Source of the DNA: a virus
IMG/VR virus record: IMGVR_UViG_3300031975_000444
Span: 1 to 22,859 of that record
Strand: one strand, 5' to 3'
Length of the DNA: 22,859 nucleotides
Part shown: positions 19,646 through 22,859 of the stretch, piece by piece
Position numbering within the stretch: position 1 is the stretch's first letter
How the letters are laid out: each line of letters starts with the position of its first letter
Program-made: the position numbers and the translations under genes
Notes under the pieces: model-generated
Databases searched by the model: none
What the model was told of the DNA's origin: nothing
Seen by the model: only the letters and a program-made list of their open reading frames with translations

Positions 19646-21510
19646 GCGTAACGGTTGCGGGCGCTGCTGTTGCGTGCGTTGCTCAAGTAGATGTCGTCGC
19701 CCTTAATGCGTCCAACAACTTCGACGACGCCGACGCCCATCATGTCTTTCAATTTACTCAATGGCGCCACAACTTCAGGATCAATCGCTGCGTTTCTGTT
19801 GTCGCCGACCATTGCCATAGTTGGGCCGTATGCCAGGCCGCCGTTGGCCAGTGCTGGCACGCCTGCGCGCTGTATTAAACCGCTGCCTGTTGCCAATGCC
19901 ACAGCGCCTGGGATGTTGCCCGATGCAAGTGCAGCAGCTGCCGCCTGACGCAGGTACTGTGTTACGATGTCAACTGTGATGCTGCGCAGTGCGTCTGCAA
20001 ATGATTCTGCGCTGCGTGCTGCCGACTCGAAGGCGCCAGTCAGTGTTAAGCCAAACTGCGTTGTCTTGTCCTGCACCTCCTCGATCATCATGCCCACATT
20101 CCATGTTGACTGTTGCAGCACCTTGTTGGCGTTGGCCTGCTCAATGGTTTTAGTTGTGAGCTTGCCCATCTCCGTGCTGTACACACGGGTGTCATTTGCT
20201 GCGTCCTTGACCTGCACGTTGACCTCATCTTGTGTCTGGTGCATGTCGCGCACACGCAGCACTAGGTCGGCAATGCGCTCGTCTAGCGCTTTAATCTGCT
20301 CGGTGTAACGCTGCGCACTGCCGCGTGCCACTTGCTTGTCAAACTTATCACCCAAGGCGCCCACTGCCTGCGCCGCCATCTCTGCACGCTGTGCTGCTGC
20401 CAGCTGCGCACGCTCCTGCTCTAGCAAACGCACCTGTTCCTTCGCGTGGTTTATCTGCGCTTGCTTGTCAAGTCCCTGCAGTGATTCAATGAACTTGTCA
20501 TTGGCCTCAACAGCATCAACTGTGCGGTTGCGGAACAACACAACAGCTGTGGTCAGTGCAGTAATGGCCGCAACTACGGCAAGCGCTGGGTTCGCCAACA
20601 TCGCTGTGTTTAAAACGAGGAACGCACCGCGCAGTGCAGTGATGCCTGCAATAATTTTAGGCAACAACAGCAAAACAGGCCCAAGCGCTGCAGCCATGAC
20701 ACCAACCTCAAACACAAACTGTTTGGTTGTGCCAGACGCGCCAGACAAGCTTTCCACAATGCTGCGAATGCCTGCAACCAATGGCCTGATGTTGTCCAGC
20801 ACAACCTTGCCCATTTCCTCGCCGAGGTCGCCAATGGCGTTGCCAAGCTGCGTAATGCCGCCATCTGCTTGTGCAGCAGCCTCAGCACTGCCGCCGTACT
20901 GCTTCTCCAGCTCGTCGAGAATGAGCGTCTGCGCCTCTGCAAGCCTGTTCGTCTCTGCCAGTGACTTAATGACCTCTTTCTGCTCCGCGCTAAATTGAAT
21001 GCCTGACCGCGACAACGCAGACAAGTTGGCCACCGGGTCGTTCAACGCCTTGCCCAGCTGTATGCTTGCGCTCTTTAGATCACCGTCAAGACGTGTGGCA
21101 AGGTCAAGCGCAGCCTTTTGCGTGCGGTCAAACTGCTGGCCTGCGATGTTGGTGAACGTCAGCAGCTGGGCCGTAGCGTTTTGCAGGATGTCCTCGTCGC
21201 CAAACAATGTCGTCTTTTGCAGGTCGCTGGCCATCTTCTGCAGCTCGCCTAACGTTTTGCCTGCAGCGTTGCCTGTTGACTTCAGACCTTGCTCGACTTG
21301 CGCAACAGCTTTGGCCTGATCGCGAAACGCCTTAACGCTAACAGCAGCAAGACCGACAATCGGCAGCGTGACTGACTTAGTGATTGTCGAGCCAAGCCGC
21401 GTGAAGTTGCCTGTCATGCTGCGCACGTTGCGCTGCACCTTACCAAGCGACTTGTTCAGGTCGCGTGTGTCAGCTCCTATCCGTACTACGAGGTCGCCTA
21501 GTTTCGCCAT
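19642..21510 (-). CDS. Tape measure protein, allele B (622 aa)
   Basis: Same role and gene position as allele A, with almost the same first 30 and last 75 residues, but a different interior. Residues about 60-240 read KAFRDQAKAVAQVEQGLKST, LGELQKMASDLQKTTLFGDE, LLTFTNIAGQQFDRTQKAAL, ALNDPVANLSALSRSGIQFS, a prophage tail-length tape-measure pattern distinct from allele A. A hydrophobic region occurs at the same place (about 265-326, LGPVLLLLPKIIAGI), then a coiled-coil-like charged part (LLEQERAQLAAAQRAEMAAQ). It is 19 residues shorter than allele A. The ATG overlaps the frameshifted chaperone frame by 41 nt; its stop overlaps the tail-tip ATG. Confidence 0.92.
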   Translation of the reverse strand: MAKLGDLVVRIGADTRDLNKSLGKVQRNVRSMTGNFTRLGSTITKSVTLPIVGLAAVSVKAFRDQAKAVAQVEQGLKSTGNAAGKTLGELQKMASDLQKTTLFGDEDILQNATAQLLTFTNIAGQQFDRTQKAALDLATRLDGDLKSASIQLGKALNDPVANLSALSRSGIQFSAEQKEVIKSLAETNRLAEAQTLILDELEKQYGGSAEAAAQADGGITQLGNAIGDLGEEMGKVVLDNIRPLVAGIRSIVESLSGASGTTKQFVFEVGVMAAALGPVLLLLPKIIAGITALRGAFLVLNTAMLANPALAVVAAITALTTAVVLFRNRTVDAVEANDKFIESLQGLDKQAQINHAKEQVRLLEQERAQLAAAQRAEMAAQAVGALGDKFDKQVARGSAQRYTEQIKALDERIADLVLRVRDMHQTQDEVNVQVKDAANDTRVYSTEMGKLTTKTIEQANANKVLQQSTWNVGMMIEEVQDKTTQFGLTLTGAFESAARSAESFADALRSITVDIVTQYLRQAAAAALASGNIPGAVALATGSGLIQRAGVPALANGGLAYGPTMAMVGDNRNAAIDPEVVAPLSKLKDMMGVGVVEVVGRIKGDDIYLSNARNSSARNRYA

Positions 21511-21838
21511 TTTTCTTTGCTATTGCTTTAAGCTGTGCCCAGCCAGTGTGAATGCCAGTCTTTGGCTTTTCTTCCCAAGGAAACACTGCAAGGTCTTTAG
21601 GCCTTACGTTGCTTCCTTTCTTAGTGTGTACGTTTAGCAGTAACGCGGTTTGCCATCGCGTACGTTCCCAGTCCACGCGTTGCTGCGCCTCCTGAGCTTT
21701 GTAGCGACCGCGCACCGCGTTGCCAAACTCTCGAAATGTGAGGTCATACAGAAGGCAAGGACTAAGGCCTAACAGCCCCAGCCCAAGCTCTTCTATTTCG
21801 TCCCATTCAAGTGGTGTGTTGTCTCCTTGTTCTCCGTT
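21470..21838 (-). CDS. Tail assembly chaperone, -1 frameshift extension, second copy
   Basis: This frame yields the same 122 residues as 2359-2727. In the GLGLLGLS stretch the two copies differ at several nucleotides (for example CTG versus TTA for Leu), all silent in this frame. That is direct evidence of selection on a frame with no usable start of its own. It is entered by -1 slippage at 21838-21844 from the chaperone gene. The product would be a 214-aa fusion that recruits the tape measure. Confidence 0.85.
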   Translation of the reverse strand, partial: NGEQGDNTPLEWDEIEELGLGLLGLSPCLLYDLTFREFGNAVRGRYKAQEAQQRVDWERTRWQTALLLNVHTKKGSNVRPKDLAVFPWEEKPKTGIHTGWAQLKAIAKKNGETRRPRSTDRS

Positions 21839-22113
21839 TTTTTTTGCGGAGTCATGGAGGCCTCAATCACCTCGACAACAGCAGTCAAGTCCTGCACGTC
21901 AATCAATCCTAAAAAGTCGTCCACTTCCATGTCAAAGGTCATGCCCTGTTTCTTGCAGCCCTCCTGCACAAAGTAGTAGAGCAGCTCAGGCATCAGTGTG
22001 ACGTCCTCGCTGTCGATGTTGGCCACCTTGTGTCCAGTCGCTTGCTCAAAGCTGCGCCATGCGCGCATGTTCGCCTTGACTGGGAATGTCCGTCCGTCTA
22101 GGGTAATCGTCAT
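21793..22113 (-). CDS. Tail assembly chaperone, short form, second copy (106 aa)
   Basis: Second copy of the zero-frame chaperone at 2682-3002, identical but for ELLYYF in place of ELLFYF and IEAS in place of IESS. The start overlaps the tail-tube stop (ATGA) and the slippery codons are kept. It is encoded beside tape-measure allele B, so a nearly constant chaperone serves two very different tape measures. Confidence 0.85.
   Translation of the reverse strand: MTITLDGRTFPVKANMRAWRSFEQATGHKVANIDSEDVTLMPELLYYFVQEGCKKQGMTFDMEVDDFLGLIDVQDLTAVVEVIEASMTPQKKTENKETTHHLNGTK
21838..21844 (-). promoter_or_regulatory. Programmed -1 frameshift site, second copy
   Basis: A AAA AAA in the X XXY YYZ phase within a nine-A run (21837-21845) on the minus strand, at the same codon as in the left copy. 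Conservation of run length in two diverged copies supports function. Confidence 0.85.
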
Positions 22114-22559
22114 GCGCTAGGCGTGAATGTTGGGTCAGTAACGCACTCCAAAGTAGCAGTGTAAGACGCGTTGTCTTCAGTGCCTGCGCTCAACTCCAAG
22201 CTGGTGATGTACGCGTCGAAGTCGATGTCCATGTCGTCTGTAATCTCAGTGTCGTCAGACTGCTGAAAAGACGCAATGGTTACGCCCAGCTTTTGACCGT
22301 CCTTCATGTCCTGAAACAATTCTTCGTAACCGTTGGTAGCGTCTGCTGCGTAGAATGCAGTAAAGGTCACGTTCAGTGTTTTGAGGCCGGGCAAAATTGC
22401 GCGGTATCCGCCGTTGTTTTTTGTTGTGGTGTCACGTGTCTCAGTGCTAAAAGACACAGACAAATCAGTCAAGTGGTCCACCAATACTGGTGAGCCGCCT
22501 GCGTTTGCGAACTGGACCCGCAGTTGCGAGCCGTTCATAATTCCTGCTGTTGCTGCCAT
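22110..22559 (-). CDS. Major tail tube protein, second copy (149 aa)
   Basis: Second copy of the tail tube gene at 2999-3448. The protein differs at one position (Ser for Ala after FANAGG), while the DNA carries many silent changes, showing strong purifying selection. The one-base overlap with the upstream 57-aa gene and the ATGA overlap with the chaperone are kept. Confidence 0.9.
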   Translation of the reverse strand: MAATAGIMNGSQLRVQFANAGGSPVLVDHLTDLSVSFSTETRDTTTKNNGGYRAILPGLKTLNVTFTAFYAADATNGYEELFQDMKDGQKLGVTIASFQQSDDTEITDDMDIDFDAYITSLELSAGTEDNASYTATLECVTDPTFTPSA

Positions 22560-22732
22560 TATTTCTTGTTGTTGGGTTTGATGCGATCTGCGATAATCAT
22601 ATTAATCAGACTGTCCAGATATCCAAAAATCTGGTTGTCTTTTTTTGTGGGTGTGAGGTTAATCACAACCTTCACAAATGCCATCAGGGCAATAACTAGC
22701 TCGCCCCAGTTCTGTAGTAAAAAGTCGTTCAT
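22559..22732 (-). CDS. Small hydrophobic-helix protein, second copy (57 aa)
   Basis: Second copy of the 57-aa protein at 3448-3621 (MNDFLLQNWGELVIALMAF onward) with three replacements and several silent changes. Start and stop overlap the neighbours: TGATG with the tail terminator here, where the left copy has TAATG, and TAATG with the tail tube. Function unknown; a single membrane-like helix is retained. Confidence 0.8.
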   Translation of the reverse strand: MNDFLLQNWGELVIALMAFVKVVINLTPTKKDNQIFGYLDSLINMIIADRIKPNNKK

Positions 22733-22859
22733 CAGTAGATGCTATAGTGCGTGTTAATGTTTGACTCGATGCCTGTGCGGTTGGCGCTTTGGTCGCTGGC
22801 GTATACCACCAATTCACTCACGTAGCCGTCGAGAAACAGTGAGCCTGTGTAACCATTCA
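22732..22859 (-). CDS. Tail terminator-lectin fusion, C-terminal end (cut by window edge)
   Basis: This is the last 42 codons and stop of a second copy of the protein at 3621-4799 (NGYTGSLFLDGYVSELVVYA, SDQSANRTGIESN, then INTHYSIY). The C-terminus differs from the left copy (MNTYYNIY) and uses TGA instead of TAA. The N-terminal part lies beyond the window. Joining the two window edges would not give an in-frame gene, so the edges are not the ends of a natural circle. Confidence 0.8.
   Translation of the reverse strand, partial: NGYTGSLFLDGYVSELVVYASDQSANRTGIESNINTHYSIY

Larger units (their letters stand above)
19169..22859. repeat. Right copy of the 3.7-kb direct repeat
   Basis: Counterpart of 1-3748, in the same orientation. 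It keeps every gene, overlap and the nine-base frameshift run. It ends at the window edge inside the tail terminator. The divergent tape-measure interior lies at about 19862-21456, with near-identical flanks on both sides. Confidence 0.9.

Noticed and set aside
19169-22859. Genuine intragenomic gene duplication giving two tape measures in one phage
   Set aside because: The repeat reaches both window edges, cuts genes at both ends, and a full single gene set lies between; wrap-around with strain differences is simpler, though a tandem is not excluded.

Overview
The window reads as the genome of a very small tailed dsDNA bacteriophage with siphovirus (long non-contractile tail) architecture, not as host DNA. 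Every supported gene lies on the minus strand, so gene order runs from high to low coordinates. Genes are packed with 1-4 nt stop/start overlaps. I see no tRNA, rRNA, CRISPR array, insertion sequence, integrase, repressor/lysogeny module or host gene. Starts mostly lack a Shine-Dalgarno motif and are preceded by A-rich or neutral sequence. Together with the M15 lysin and the style of tail-chaperone frameshift extension, this hints at a Bacteroidota host. That host call is inference only.

The window is longer than one genome unit. Positions 1-3748 and 19169-22859 are the same stretch in two non-identical copies: tail-tip N-terminus, tape measure, tail chaperone, tail tube, a small protein and the end of the tail terminator. 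The repeat distance is 19,168 nt at the left edge and 19,111 nt beyond the tape measure, so the unit genome is about 19.1 kb. The two copies are about 96% identical where I counted, mostly with synonymous differences, except that the interior of the tape measure is a strongly divergent allele. The simplest reading is a circular or concatemeric map walked about 1.2 times, joining two strains. A true tandem of two related phages is the alternative.

Layout in transcription order. Early block, 15055 down to 11240: a 35-aa and a 92-aa unknown protein, a ribbon-helix-helix regulator, a probable ssDNA-binding protein, a 69-aa protein, a winged-helix replication initiator containing tandem 22-bp iterons and an AT-rich tract, a possible helicase-loader analogue, NinG, a 93-aa ORF, an HNH nuclease and a PD-(D/E)XK nuclease. 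Packaging and head block, 11188 to 4796: small and large terminase, portal, a fused prohead protease-major capsid protein followed by a terminator, a gp6-type connector, a head-tail adaptor and a gp10-type protein. Tail block: a tail terminator fused to a lectin-like domain, a 57-aa membrane-like protein, tail tube, tail chaperone with a -1 frameshift extension, tape measure, and a 1072-aa tail-tip protein with a second lectin-like domain. Lysis end: a 131-aa unknown, a 58-aa membrane-like protein, an M15 peptidase and a holin-like protein, closed by two tandem terminators just upstream of the early promoter region.

How it works together: no DNA polymerase, primase or helicase is encoded, so the phage probably recruits the host replisome through a lambda O/P-like initiator and loader, with the origin inside the initiator gene. 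Terminase and portal package the DNA, and two lectin-bearing virion proteins are candidates for host-surface recognition.
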